From the NCBI RefSeq assembly GCF_002157625.1, contig NZ_BDMM01000003.1, forward strand, positions 62,001-126,000: a stretch of 64,000 nucleotides of DNA. Reading direction: 5' to 3'. This document shows positions 27,359-36,146 of this stretch, piece after piece (position 1 is the stretch's first letter; the number at the start of each line of letters is the position of its first letter). Made by a program: the position numbers and the translations under genes. Under the pieces are notes generated by a model, which saw only the letters and a program-made list of their open reading frames with translations, was not told the DNA's origin and made no database searches. The DNA is from Brevundimonas sp. SH203 (GTDB taxonomy: Bacteria > Pseudomonadota > Alphaproteobacteria > Caulobacterales > Caulobacteraceae).

Positions 27359-27451
27359 GACCGAAAGGTGACACGCCCCTTCGCCGAACGACAAGCGTTG
27401 AATGATCTTGAAAATCGCGCGGCTGAAACGAGAGCCAATATTCAACCCCAC

Positions 27452-27469
27452 GTGTCACCTGGCTGACAC
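27452..27469. promoter_or_regulatory. Inverted repeat upstream of the sigma-factor gene
   Basis: GTGTCA (27452-27457) and TGACAC (27464-27469) form a perfect 6-bp inverted repeat with a 6-base spacer. The first arm extends to GTGTCACC, whose inverse GGTGACAC recurs at 27367-27374, nearer the sigma start. This is a candidate operator or promoter element for the FecI/FecR unit. Confidence 0.35.
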
Positions 27470-27500
27470 ATTGCAGGGCAGGCGTGAAGGTTACGCCCGC

Positions 27501-28982
27501 CTAAGGCGACGGCGTCACGGCGAAGGTGCGGACGGCGTCGTCGAAGCGTCGCAGGTTGTCTTCGCCGTCATAGACGCCGTGCGGGCCGGCGAAATAGGCG
27601 ACGGTCAGTTGGTCGGCCGGAACGCCGACCTGATCCAGGACATAGCGCCCGGCGTAGGCGGGGGTCGTCAGGTCGAAATAGCCGGCCGCCCAAAACAGCT
27701 TCATGGCGGGTCGCGCCTGCATCGCCCTGGCCAGCCCCTCCATGGCCTGCGGCGAATCTCCGTGGCTCCAGGCGGCGTTCACCAGGAAGTTGAGGCTGTA
27801 ATAGGGGTCCGTCGTCGCGAAGCCGAGATCATGGCGGATGTAGTCGCCCAGAACCGTATTGACGATCGGGCCGATGCTGGCGGGGGTCGGGGCCGGCTCG
27901 CCCGCCTTGCTCTTGGGCGCGACGCCCAGCGACGGATCGTCCAGCGCGCCCAGGGCGCCGGGCTCCAGCGGCGCGGTCACGCGCACGTCCAGCATGCCGG
28001 TGCGGAGCCCCTGGTCTTTCAGCAGGTTGAACATCCACGCATTGCTGGAAATCCGCAGGTTCTCCCTCAGGATCAGTTCGACCGGCAGGCCGATCAGGGC
28101 CGACATCCGCTCAGCGATGCTGCGGCGGTCGGCCTCGGGCAGGCTCGCGCCCTGGATCAGGGCCGCGACATAGTCGGTACGGGCGAAGGCCAGCGCCTCC
28201 TGATAGACTTGATCGACGGTGCGTCCCGCCGCGTCGATCCGCCCGTGACGCCAGGCGCCCGCCGCCATGGTCGGCAGACTGACGACATAGGGCATTTCCA
28301 GCCCGGCCACAGGCGCGGCCAGGGCGACCAGCAGCACCCCGTCGAAGGTCAGGGTCCGGGTGTCCGCAGCGATCAGAGCGGCGCGGATCGTGCCATAGCT
28401 CTCGCCCATCAGATAGCGGGGCGAGGCTTCGCGTCCGTTCGTCTTCAGCCAGTTCAGGATGGCGGTCTGCACCGCCCGGGCGTCGGTTTCGCCGCTGTAC
28501 CAATATTTGTCGTCCACGCCCGGCAGGGCGCGACTGAAGCCGGTGCCGACCGGATCGATGAAGACGATGTCCGCCGCATCCAGCGGACTGTAGGGATTTT
28601 CGACCAGTCCGCCCTGCCCCGACGGCGCCTTGCGAACCGGCCCCAGGGCCGACAGATGCAGGGGCGAGGACGAGGCGCCGGGCCCGCCGTTGAAGGCGAA
28701 GATGACGGGCCGTCTCGTCGGGTCCGCGACATCGTCGCGGGTATAGGCGATAGTGACGACCGAGGCGCCGGGTCGTCCATCCGGTCCCGGCACGAGGTTG
28801 TCGGCGACCGTGGCGCTATAGGTCACGGCCTGACCGTTGAACCGTCCGACGTGGCGGGTGATCGCGCGGCGAACGGGGATCGCGGCGGAAACGGACGGCG
28901 CCGCCTCCGTCGCGGGCGCCTGCGCCAGGACCGGCCCCGCCAGGACGAAGGCGGCGAGGATCAGGGCCGCTGCGCCCCTCAT
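27501..28982 (-). CDS. S10 family serine carboxypeptidase, secreted
   Basis: A 493-residue protein with a Sec signal peptide ending at about residue 20 (AGPVLAQ). Family S10 signatures are FNGGPGASSSPLHLSALGP (oxyanion hole, near 92), FIDPVGTGFSR and the nucleophile Ser195 in LMGESYGTIRA. Late GYFDLTTP and the segment around AGPHGVYDGED are the expected aspartate and histidine regions. S10 enzymes release C-terminal amino acids, best at acid pH, here presumably in the periplasm. Its start overlaps the stop of the upstream S10 gene (ATGA). It is last in the aminotransferase-amidohydrolase-S10-S10 operon. Confidence 0.9.
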   Translation of the reverse strand: MRGAAALILAAFVLAGPVLAQAPATEAAPSVSAAIPVRRAITRHVGRFNGQAVTYSATVADNLVPGPDGRPGASVVTIAYTRDDVADPTRRPVIFAFNGGPGASSSPLHLSALGPVRKAPSGQGGLVENPYSPLDAADIVFIDPVGTGFSRALPGVDDKYWYSGETDARAVQTAILNWLKTNGREASPRYLMGESYGTIRAALIAADTRTLTFDGVLLVALAAPVAGLEMPYVVSLPTMAAGAWRHGRIDAAGRTVDQVYQEALAFARTDYVAALIQGASLPEADRRSIAERMSALIGLPVELILRENLRISSNAWMFNLLKDQGLRTGMLDVRVTAPLEPGALGALDDPSLGVAPKSKAGEPAPTPASIGPIVNTVLGDYIRHDLGFATTDPYYSLNFLVNAAWSHGDSPQAMEGLARAMQARPAMKLFWAAGYFDLTTPAYAGRYVLDQVGVPADQLTVAYFAGPHGVYDGEDNLRRFDDAVRTFAVTPSP

Positions 28983-30514
28983 CGACGACCGCCCCGGATC
29001 AAGGCGCGCACATCGTCCGAAAAGGCCGCCGCCGTATCGCCGAGATAGAGCATATGGCCGGATTCATAGGTCTTCAGCGTCAGCCGATCCGTCGGCACGC
29101 CCGCCTTGGCCAGGGCGTCCTGCGCCGCGGCCGGGGTCGTCACCATGTCGTAATAGCCGCTGGCCACGAGAACCCGCAGATCGCCGTTGCGGCGCATGGC
29201 GGTCGCCAGATCGCCGGCGAAGGACTGGCCTTCGGGAACGCCGGTGCGTTTCCAGTTCCAGCCGGGGAGCAGATCACGCCAGACGATGGCGCCATAGGGC
29301 CGGTCCTCATGGACGTTCAGGTCCTCGCCTAGCATCTTGTGGAAGGCGGCGACGAAGCCGGGGACATAGCGTCCCATGGCCGGATCGTCGGCGACCGGCT
29401 CGCCGCCGTCATGCGCCGACGGCAGGGTGTAGCGGCCGTCGTACAGGCCGACCGTCAGGCCCAGATCCGCCAGCAGTTGCTGCGAGAAGGCCCTGGGCGA
29501 CAGGACCAGCCCCGGCAGCCAAGCCTGGACCGGCAGGCCGGTATAGGCCGACAGCCGCGCCGCCATCGCCGCCCGCTCCGCCTCGCCCAACGTCCCGGCG
29601 GCCGCCTTGTCCAGCGCCTGGAGATAGTCGGTCGTCGCAAAGCGCGTCACCTCTTCATCAAAAGCCCGGATCGTCAGCCCCCGACGGTCGATCCGATGCT
29701 GAACCCAGGCTGTCGCGGCCATGGCGGGCAGGTTCAACGCCGCCTCACGGGACGGTCCCGGCCCCGCCGTTCCCGGCCCGTTCAGGCTTGAACCCAACAG
29801 GATGACGCCATTCACCGTGACGCCCCGCATGACCCCGCCATAGGTCGGGCCGCCCATCAGGGCGCGCGGCAGAAGCGCCGCCCGGGCGCTGCCATAGCTT
29901 TCGCCCATCAGGTATTTCGGCGCGTTCCACCGGCCGTTCCGCGTCAGCCACAGTTCGATGAACCGGGCCACGCTTTCCGCGTCCTCGTCCACGCCATAGA
30001 AGTCCTCGGGCCTGCCCTCGCCGACGATGCGACTGAAGCCTGTGCCGACGGGGTCGATGAAGACCAGATCGGCGACGTCCAGCAGACTGTCGGGATTGTC
30101 GACCAGACCGAAGGGCGGGACGCTGCCGGGGTTCACCTCCCGGTCCAGCCGCACGCGGCGCGGCCCCACGACGCCCATATGCAGCCACAGCGAGGACGAC
30201 CCCGGCCCGCCGTTGAACACGAACAGCACCGGCCGGTCGCGATCCCCGCCCGTCTTGACGTAGGCGAAGCTGTAGATCGAGGCGATCGGCGCATCGCGGT
30301 CGTTACGCAGCAGAGTCGCCCCCGCCGTCGCCGTATAGGCGATCCGTCGCCCCCGAATGGTGATTTCATGTTCTGTCGTTACGGGCGCGGCGACCGCGAC
30401 CGGCGGGTCCGCCCGAACCGGCGTCGAGACGCCCCCCACAGCCGCCATCGTCAGGGCCGACAAGGCGCCCGCGAACCATGTCGCGCGTCCCGGAAGCGTC
30501 CGCTCAGTGATCAT
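28979..30514 (-). CDS. S10 family serine carboxypeptidase, secreted
   Basis: A 511-residue paralogue of the next gene downstream, with a Sec signal peptide (residues 1-35, TPVRADPP). It shows FNGGPGSSSLWLHMGVVGP, FIDPVGTGFSRIVG, the nucleophile Ser206 in LMGESYGSARA, SGYYDMVTTP for the aspartate and ESGHMLYLG for the histidine. The complete triad motifs support activity. Its start overlaps the end of the amidohydrolase gene by 11 bases and its stop overlaps the next S10 start, so the three are translated from one transcript. Two adjacent S10 copies probably differ in residue preference. Confidence 0.9.
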   Translation of the reverse strand: MITERTLPGRATWFAGALSALTMAAVGGVSTPVRADPPVAVAAPVTTEHEITIRGRRIAYTATAGATLLRNDRDAPIASIYSFAYVKTGGDRDRPVLFVFNGGPGSSSLWLHMGVVGPRRVRLDREVNPGSVPPFGLVDNPDSLLDVADLVFIDPVGTGFSRIVGEGRPEDFYGVDEDAESVARFIELWLTRNGRWNAPKYLMGESYGSARAALLPRALMGGPTYGGVMRGVTVNGVILLGSSLNGPGTAGPGPSREAALNLPAMAATAWVQHRIDRRGLTIRAFDEEVTRFATTDYLQALDKAAAGTLGEAERAAMAARLSAYTGLPVQAWLPGLVLSPRAFSQQLLADLGLTVGLYDGRYTLPSAHDGGEPVADDPAMGRYVPGFVAAFHKMLGEDLNVHEDRPYGAIVWRDLLPGWNWKRTGVPEGQSFAGDLATAMRRNGDLRVLVASGYYDMVTTPAAAQDALAKAGVPTDRLTLKTYESGHMLYLGDTAAAFSDDVRALIRGGRR

Positions 30515-32603
30515 GGTCGTCGTCCATCCCCTGGCCGAACAGGAAGGCTTCGCCCGCCACGCCCTCCGAGGCGTCTTCCCGCACCCTGGGCGGCTGGATG
30601 ACGACCGGATCGGCGAAGGGCCTGACGCCGAGCGCCTGGTGAATCTCGCTCGGGAAATAGACCACGCCGCCCTTCATCACCATTCGGATCGCGCGGATGG
30701 CGTTGATGTCCTGGGTCGGATCGCCGGGGATCAGGAAGAAGTCCGCCAGCTTGCCGCGTTCGATGCTGCCCAGCGACTGGTCCCGGCCCAGATACTGTTC
30801 CGCCTTCAACGTGCCCAGGTTCAGCGCCTCGGCCGGCGTCAGGCCCGCCTTGACGTAAAGCTCCAGCTCGCGATGCACGGTGAAGCCGGTGCCCGCGTCC
30901 GTCCCCGGCAACAACTGTATGCCCGCGTCGTGCAGCAGCTTCACCGTGTCGAGAATCTTCTGGAACGCCGCCTTGTAGGTCTGATCGACCGCGGGGCTGT
31001 CGATGTCGACGAAGGACCGGCGCCGGTATCTCTGATAGCCGATGGGCATGTGATCGACATAGGCCGTCGCCGAAGGCGGGATTTCGCCGGCGCGGCTCAG
31101 CATCAGAACCTCCAGCGCCACGACGGTCGTGTCCAGGGCCACGCCCTTCTGTTGCATCAGTGCGACGGTGCGCCGAACCGGCAGGCTGCCCAGGTCCAGA
31201 TCCGCCGCGCGCGCCATGCCCGTCAGACGCAGGGTGGTGCGGGAATCCTCGCCGGGCTTGAGCAGCCAGCCCAGCATCAGCTGGTTGACGTGCGCGATCT
31301 CGTCATATCCGGCCGCGATGGCCTGATCCGGCGTGACGAAGGCCGGGACGTGGCCCGTCACGCCCATGCCCAGACGATGGGCTTCCTGCGCCACCGGCGC
31401 GACCCAGTCGGGGTGCAGGGAGTTGTAGATCTTGATCTGACGATAGCCGCGCTGGCCGTACCAGCGAACATCCTCCAGCGCCTGATCCAGCGTGTCGGCC
31501 ACCCGGCCGGTCCTCACCGAATAGGGACTGCGGCCCTCCAGCATCCCGTTTCTCGTAATGCGAGGACCGGCCACCAGCCCTTGATCGATGTCGCGCGTCA
31601 GGTTCAGCAGAAAGGCGTTGCCGTTGCCCATGTCCCGCACCGACGTCACGCCCGCGCCGAGGTAGAAAAGGCCGGTCTGCTGGCTGGAGTGCGAATGCAT
31701 GTCGTGCAGACCGGGGACCAGCGTTCCGCCCTGACCGTCGATCACGTAATCGCCGGCCTCGGTCGGCAGGTCCGGTTCGGGCACGACGGCGGTGATCCGC
31801 TCGCCGAAGACCGACACCGACGACAGGGGCGACAGCGTTCCCGTCTGCGGCTGGAAGATGCGGACGTTTCGGATGCGGACGGGCGCATCGAAGCTATGCG
31901 CCAACTGGGCCTGAAGCGCATGGAGGCGCTCGTTCTCCAGCGCCGCCGTCATCTGCATGAGTTCCGGCGCGGTCGCCTCCAGCCCCTCGCGCACCGTCAC
32001 CGACGCGCCCGAGAATTCCGCGACCATCCGCCCGGCCTCGTCCAGCATCACATAGCCCGGCTGAAGCTGAAGGCCGGTCAGGCGATAGATGACGACGGGC
32101 GTGTTCCGGGGCCCGAACGTCTGGCTGCGGACGACGCTGAGCGACAAGCGTCCGCCGGGGATGACGTCCAGGCTCTGCCCCGGCCTGGCCTTCAGGATGT
32201 TGGCGTAGAGCGCCAGACTCCAGGGGCTGTCGTCATTGGCGACGTAAAGCACCGGGTCCGCCGCGGCCCGCTCTCCGCCGTCCGCCTGACTGCGCCAGCG
32301 CGCCACGCCGCCCGCGCGTTCGAAACGCTCCTCGACCCGACCGCCGAACAGGGACACGCCGTCTATGGTCCACAGGTCCGGCACGCCGTCCGCGCCGAGG
32401 ACCAGATGTTCCCGGTGTTTGGGGCCGCGCCCGTTGTCATCGACATGATAGTCGACATCGACGGTCGAAGCCGTCTGATCGACGACCAGCCATCCGACCT
32501 TTTCGCCATTGGAGACCACGGCGTAACGCTGGCTTTCCGCCAGAGCGGGCGCGGCGCCGAAACAGGCGGCGGCGACGGCGAACAGGGTCAGCCAGTGGCG
32601 CAT
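30504..32603 (-). CDS. Imidazolonepropionase-like amidohydrolase (COG1228 type), secreted
   Basis: A 699-residue protein with a Sec signal peptide (residues 1-22, ending APALAES). An N-terminal non-catalytic region of about 280 residues precedes an amidohydrolase domain with the metal motif LHDMHSHSSQ (His-x-His), GVTSVRDMGN, VTGHVPAF and LPGTDAGTGFTVHREL (the late metal/catalytic aspartate). Relatives include secreted Xaa-Pro dipeptidase-like and cyclic-amide-hydrolysing enzymes. The C-terminus is unusual: an acidic/His tail, MDDDHDH. The ATG at 32603 has GAGGAAA upstream. Together with the S10 genes it probably attacks dipeptides or modified residues. Confidence 0.8.
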   Translation of the reverse strand: MRHWLTLFAVAAACFGAAPALAESQRYAVVSNGEKVGWLVVDQTASTVDVDYHVDDNGRGPKHREHLVLGADGVPDLWTIDGVSLFGGRVEERFERAGGVARWRSQADGGERAAADPVLYVANDDSPWSLALYANILKARPGQSLDVIPGGRLSLSVVRSQTFGPRNTPVVIYRLTGLQLQPGYVMLDEAGRMVAEFSGASVTVREGLEATAPELMQMTAALENERLHALQAQLAHSFDAPVRIRNVRIFQPQTGTLSPLSSVSVFGERITAVVPEPDLPTEAGDYVIDGQGGTLVPGLHDMHSHSSQQTGLFYLGAGVTSVRDMGNGNAFLLNLTRDIDQGLVAGPRITRNGMLEGRSPYSVRTGRVADTLDQALEDVRWYGQRGYRQIKIYNSLHPDWVAPVAQEAHRLGMGVTGHVPAFVTPDQAIAAGYDEIAHVNQLMLGWLLKPGEDSRTTLRLTGMARAADLDLGSLPVRRTVALMQQKGVALDTTVVALEVLMLSRAGEIPPSATAYVDHMPIGYQRYRRRSFVDIDSPAVDQTYKAAFQKILDTVKLLHDAGIQLLPGTDAGTGFTVHRELELYVKAGLTPAEALNLGTLKAEQYLGRDQSLGSIERGKLADFFLIPGDPTQDINAIRAIRMVMKGGVVYFPSEIHQALGVRPFADPVVIQPPRVREDASEGVAGEAFLFGQGMDDDHDH

Positions 32604-32613
32604 GGGCGTTTCC

Positions 32614-33903
32614 TCAATGCGGGGACGCGAATCTGGAGATGGAAGGCGCGGCGTCCCGGCGCAGATCGAACAGCGCCTGATGCAGCCGGGACAGCCCACT
32701 GTCGATCGTCGCGGGTGGGATGCCGAAGCCCAGCCGCATATGCCCCGGCCGGCCGAAGAACTCCCCCGGCGCCGTGACGATCTCATGATCGCGCCACAGG
32801 GTTTCGGCCAGTCGGCGCGTATCGGCGTGACCGACGATGCGCGGGAAGGCGATGCAGCCGTAATCCGGCAGGTCGCCCTCGATCAGATCATCGGCCTGCA
32901 TGGCCGCCATGTGACGTGCGACCACCGGCCGGCTGGCCTGCAGAACCTGTCGCCAGTGCGCCTCGAACGGCTCCGGCTTTTCCAGAACCAGGGCGCCTAT
33001 GGCGTGGGTCAGCTTGGACACGCCGAACTCGCGCGCCGCATTGACGCCGGCGATGCGCCTCGCCGTCGCCCGCGTCGTCACGATCCAGCCGCATCGTAAC
33101 GAAAACAGGCCGAACACCTTCGTCAGACTGTTGACGCTGATCAGATTGGGCGCGAGCCGCGTGGCGGGCGGATCGCCTCTGTCGGCGGCGAAGTCGGCAT
33201 AGACCTCGTCGACCAGCACATGGGCGCCGACGGTCGCCGCCACGGCGGCCAGGGCCTTCAGCGCTTCCGCATCCAGATGACGCCCGGACGGATTGTGCAG
33301 ATTGGTGATCATCACCAGCCGCGTGTTCGGTCTCAGCTTGTCGCGCAGTTCCTCAGGATCGATGTCGAAATGAACGCCTCGGCGCGGCAGCGCCTCGACA
33401 TCCGCCCCCGCCAATCGCGCCAGCTCGCCCAGAACGTCGAAACCGGGCGTCTCGACCAGAACGTGGTCGCCCGGCGCGACAAGGGCGGCCAGCACCTGGG
33501 CGACGCCGTTGCAGGCCCCGGTCGTCGGCACGACGCCCTGTTCGTCCAAGCCATAGCGGTCGGCCAGCGCCGCCAGCAGATGGGGATTGCCGCGACCGAA
33601 CACGCTCTCGAACCGATCGGTCACGCCATTGGCGAAGGCGTCGCCGACGACGCGGGCCAAAAGGGCCTCCGGCTCCGCCACCGTGCTTTCGAACAGGATG
33701 GAGGCCCCGGGCGGCAGGGGCATGTGGCGGTAGAGGGATCGTCCGAAGGCGGCGAAATCCTGGATGTCGTAGATCGCAGCCCTGGCTGCACGCTCGCGGC
33801 TCAAGGTCTCGGCTCCCGACGTTCTGGGCCTGGGGATCGGATATTCATGTGTCGCAAAGCCTGTCCCGCCGCGACCGAAGCCGCCCGTCCCTGATGCCTG
33901 CAT
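32614..33903 (-). CDS. PLP-dependent aminotransferase, class I/II fold
   Basis: A 429-residue fold-type I enzyme. Recognisable parts are TTGACNGVAQVLAALVAPGDHVLVETPGFDV, ITNLHNPSGRHLD (the NPxG substrate/PLP region), LVDEVYADF, the Schiff-base lysine in NSLTKVFGLFSLRCGW and the C-terminal GHMRLGFGI with the carboxylate-binding arginine. No signal peptide, so cytoplasmic. The only nearby ATG is 33903; an alternative TTG lies at 33957. It is divergent from the Lrp/AsnC regulator (100 bases apart), the classic arrangement for a regulator of amino-acid catabolism. The amino-acid substrate is unknown. Confidence 0.85.
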   Translation of the reverse strand: MQASGTGGFGRGGTGFATHEYPIPRPRTSGAETLSRERAARAAIYDIQDFAAFGRSLYRHMPLPPGASILFESTVAEPEALLARVVGDAFANGVTDRFESVFGRGNPHLLAALADRYGLDEQGVVPTTGACNGVAQVLAALVAPGDHVLVETPGFDVLGELARLAGADVEALPRRGVHFDIDPEELRDKLRPNTRLVMITNLHNPSGRHLDAEALKALAAVAATVGAHVLVDEVYADFAADRGDPPATRLAPNLISVNSLTKVFGLFSLRCGWIVTTRATARRIAGVNAAREFGVSKLTHAIGALVLEKPEPFEAHWRQVLQASRPVVARHMAAMQADDLIEGDLPDYGCIAFPRIVGHADTRRLAETLWRDHEIVTAPGEFFGRPGHMRLGFGIPPATIDSGLSRLHQALFDLRRDAAPSISRFASPH

Positions 33904-34003
33904 TGTTAGCGCTGCGGCAGGGACGGTTCTTTGCGTTTCAGGGCTTGCCGTTTCCAAAGATTGAATAGCTAATGCCGAATATCGCCGAGTTGGAGACTAG
34001 ACG

Positions 34004-34480
34004 ATGTCCACGGGCCTGGACGCCATCGACGTTCGCATCCTGCAACAACTCCAGGTCGATTGCTCGATCTCGACCTCGGAGCTGGCCGAGCGCGTCGGCC
34101 TGTCGCAATCGCCGTGCTGGCGGCGTATCCAGCGCCTGCGCGAGGAGGGCTATATCAAGGCCCAGGTCGCCATTCTGGACCCGGAGCGGATGGGCTTCCA
34201 GATGCACATCTTCGCGCAGCTGAAGATGAACAACCTCGCCGAGAACGAGCGGGAACGGTTCATCCGCGAGATCGCCGCCATTCCCGAGATCGTCGAATGC
34301 TATTCCGTGCTGGGCGAACGGGACGCGATGATCAAGGTCATCGCCCCCGACATAAAATGGTATCAGGACTTCATCTTCCGAAAGATCCTGAAACTGCCCG
34401 GCGTCATCGACATCAGCTCGACCGTCGCCCTGTCGGAAATGAAACGCACCACCGCCCTGCCCGTGCGCCAGGGCGTCTGA
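34004..34480 (+). CDS. Lrp/AsnC-family transcriptional regulator
   Basis: A 158-residue regulator. The N-terminal helix-turn-helix (LDAIDVRILQQLQVDCSIST and SELAERVGLSQSPCWRRIQR) is followed by the RAM ligand-binding domain (IPEIVECYSVLGERDAMIKV and LPGVIDISSTVALSEMKRTTALP). Such proteins sense amino acids and form octamers. GGAG lies before the ATG. It is divergent from the aminotransferase-amidohydrolase-S10-S10 operon and convergent with the amino-acid permease, and probably controls both in response to an amino acid released from the peptides. Confidence 0.93.
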   Translation: MSTGLDAIDVRILQQLQVDCSISTSELAERVGLSQSPCWRRIQRLREEGYIKAQVAILDPERMGFQMHIFAQLKMNNLAENERERFIREIAAIPEIVECYSVLGERDAMIKVIAPDIKWYQDFIFRKILKLPGVIDISSTVALSEMKRTTALPVRQGV

Positions 34481-34486
34481 CCGGGC

Positions 34487-35806
34487 TCAGGCGGCCGTCG
34501 CGGCCCCTCGACGGGGCCGGGCGTAATAGGCCAGACCCAGGACCAGCCAGCCCGCCAGCAGCACATAGGGACGCCAGTCGGTCCCGAAGCCCAGGGCGGC
34601 GATGACGACGGCGGCGACGACGCCCAGCACTGACAGCAGCTTGACCGTGAGCCGGCTGAACCTAAGGTTCGCCTGGTCATGCACCTCGGGATGGGCGCGG
34701 GCGACATTGTAGGCGGCCAGGCAGGTGCCGAGATATTTCATCATCGTCGGCACGTTCACCGCCAGCAGCAGGAAAAGCAGGCTGGACGGCAGGAACAGAG
34801 CCGCCGACGAAGCGACGAAGGCGACGATGGTCGCCACGTGCGGCGTGCCGAACCGGGGATGGATGCGCGCCAGGGCCGACGGTAGGACGCCCGACCGTCC
34901 CATGGCGAACAGGAACCGCGAATAGACCAGGAAGACCGCGTTCATCGACTTGGCCAGGGCGATCACGGCCGCCGTGACGATCAGGGGCGCGGCCCATTTG
35001 CCCAAGGCGACCTCGGCGGCGGCCAGAAGCGGCGCCTCGCTGGTCGCCAGCACCTTCGGTCCCGCCAGGCTCAGGGCGGTGAAGGTGATCGCCAGATAGA
35101 CCGCCACGGTCAGCAACAGACCCAGCGCGATCCCCAGCGGCACGACCACCCTGGAATTGCGCACCTCGTCCCCGACCTCGGTGGCGGTCTCGATGCCGAG
35201 AAACAGCTGGATCATCAGCGGCAGCGCCGCGACGATCGGCGTCCAGCCGCCCGAAACCGCCTGCGCCAGCAGACCCGGCTTCAGATCGGGCGCGCCGACG
35301 ACGACGAAGACGGTGAAGATCGACAGCAGAACCAGCATCAGCACCGTCTGCGCCTTGGCCGCCACCGTCACGCCGACATAGTTCAGGCCGAAGACCAGCA
35401 CGAACAGGCCGAACATGACCGGCTTGGCCGGCAGGGGCAGCACCATCGACAGATAGTTCACCAGAACCCGCGCCAGAACGATCATGACCACCGCATTGCT
35501 CAGCACCCTCAGCCAGACGATGGCGAAGGCGATCAGCGGGTGGGTGAAACGGCGCTGCCATTCATAGGAGGCCGCCGTGCTGGGCGCCGCCGAGGCCATA
35601 TAGGCATAGACCAGGGCGAACAGGATCATGGGCAGGGCCGCGACCGCCACCGTGATCAGTATGCCCGCCCCGCCGACCGCCGCCGCCGGCCCCAGGACCG
35701 TGAAGATGCTGGCCCCGATCGCCGTGCCGGCGCCCAGCATCACCAGGTCGAGCAGGCCGACGCCGTGCTTGAGTTCGGTCGATGGGGCCGAGGAAGACGA
35801 ACTCAT
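34487..35806 (-). CDS. APC-superfamily amino-acid permease
   Basis: A 439-residue inner-membrane protein with about 12 hydrophobic segments and no signal peptide. The APC start signature is present (GVGLLDLVMLGAGTAIGASIFTVLGPAAAVGGAG, residues about 14-47), as is the helix-6-type segment near 200-235 (LMIQLFLGIETATEVGDEVRN). It should import free amino acids liberated in the periplasm by the surrounding peptidases. Its stop lies only 6 bases from that of the converging regulator gene. No clear Shine-Dalgarno precedes the start. Confidence 0.88.
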   Translation of the reverse strand: MSSSSSAPSTELKHGVGLLDLVMLGAGTAIGASIFTVLGPAAAVGGAGILITVAVAALPMILFALVYAYMASAAPSTAASYEWQRRFTHPLIAFAIVWLRVLSNAVVMIVLARVLVNYLSMVLPLPAKPVMFGLFVLVFGLNYVGVTVAAKAQTVLMLVLLSIFTVFVVVGAPDLKPGLLAQAVSGGWTPIVAALPLMIQLFLGIETATEVGDEVRNSRVVVPLGIALGLLLTVAVYLAITFTALSLAGPKVLATSEAPLLAAAEVALGKWAAPLIVTAAVIALAKSMNAVFLVYSRFLFAMGRSGVLPSALARIHPRFGTPHVATIVAFVASSAALFLPSSLLFLLLAVNVPTMMKYLGTCLAAYNVARAHPEVHDQANLRFSRLTVKLLSVLGVVAAVVIAALGFGTDWRPYVLLAGWLVLGLAYYARPRRGAATAA

Positions 35807-36146
35807 GCAGCGTGTCCGGGCGAACGATCCGCGCCCATTTCAGGCGCACCTGATCCTAGCCTGCGACGCCAGACAGAACTATTCAAACCCATGCGCGCAT
35901 CTGCCTAAGGGCGAATGCTTTAGTCGCGTCTGCGATTGACCCCGCATTGTCCATACCCTTTCGAGCGCATTCTCGAATGCAGCGCACCTTCTCTTTCCTC
36001 ACAGCATGGGACTGCCCGCGCATTGATTATTCGCGTGAACCGAGGTTGCGGTTCCGGCGATGTCCGCGACGCCCGACTTGACGCCCACAAAGCAAGAAAT
36101 GTGGCCGGGACATTTTCTAATGTAGATGTCGCAAGCGGAGTTGAAG
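35807..36146. promoter_or_regulatory. Divergent regulatory region, permease/S10
   Basis: About 340 bases with no gene separate the permease start (minus) from the S10 start (plus). The region is less GC-rich than its surroundings. It contains GCATTC-TC-GAATGC, a perfect inverted repeat at 35967-35980, plus a further GAATGC at 35913-35918. These are candidate operators for a shared regulator, possibly the Lrp/AsnC protein. No clear promoter hexamers were assigned. Confidence 0.4.

Noticed and set aside
27359..27451. N-terminal extension of the sigma factor
   Set aside because: The added 31 residues are unlike ECF sigma factors and would cover the likely promoter and repeat region.
21486..30514. 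Lasso-peptide biosynthesis or isopeptidase cluster
   Set aside because: FecI/FecR/receptor next to peptidases recalls Caulobacterales lasso clusters, but there is no B or C maturation protein, no S9 isopeptidase and no convincing precursor peptide. Only the scavenging analogy is kept.
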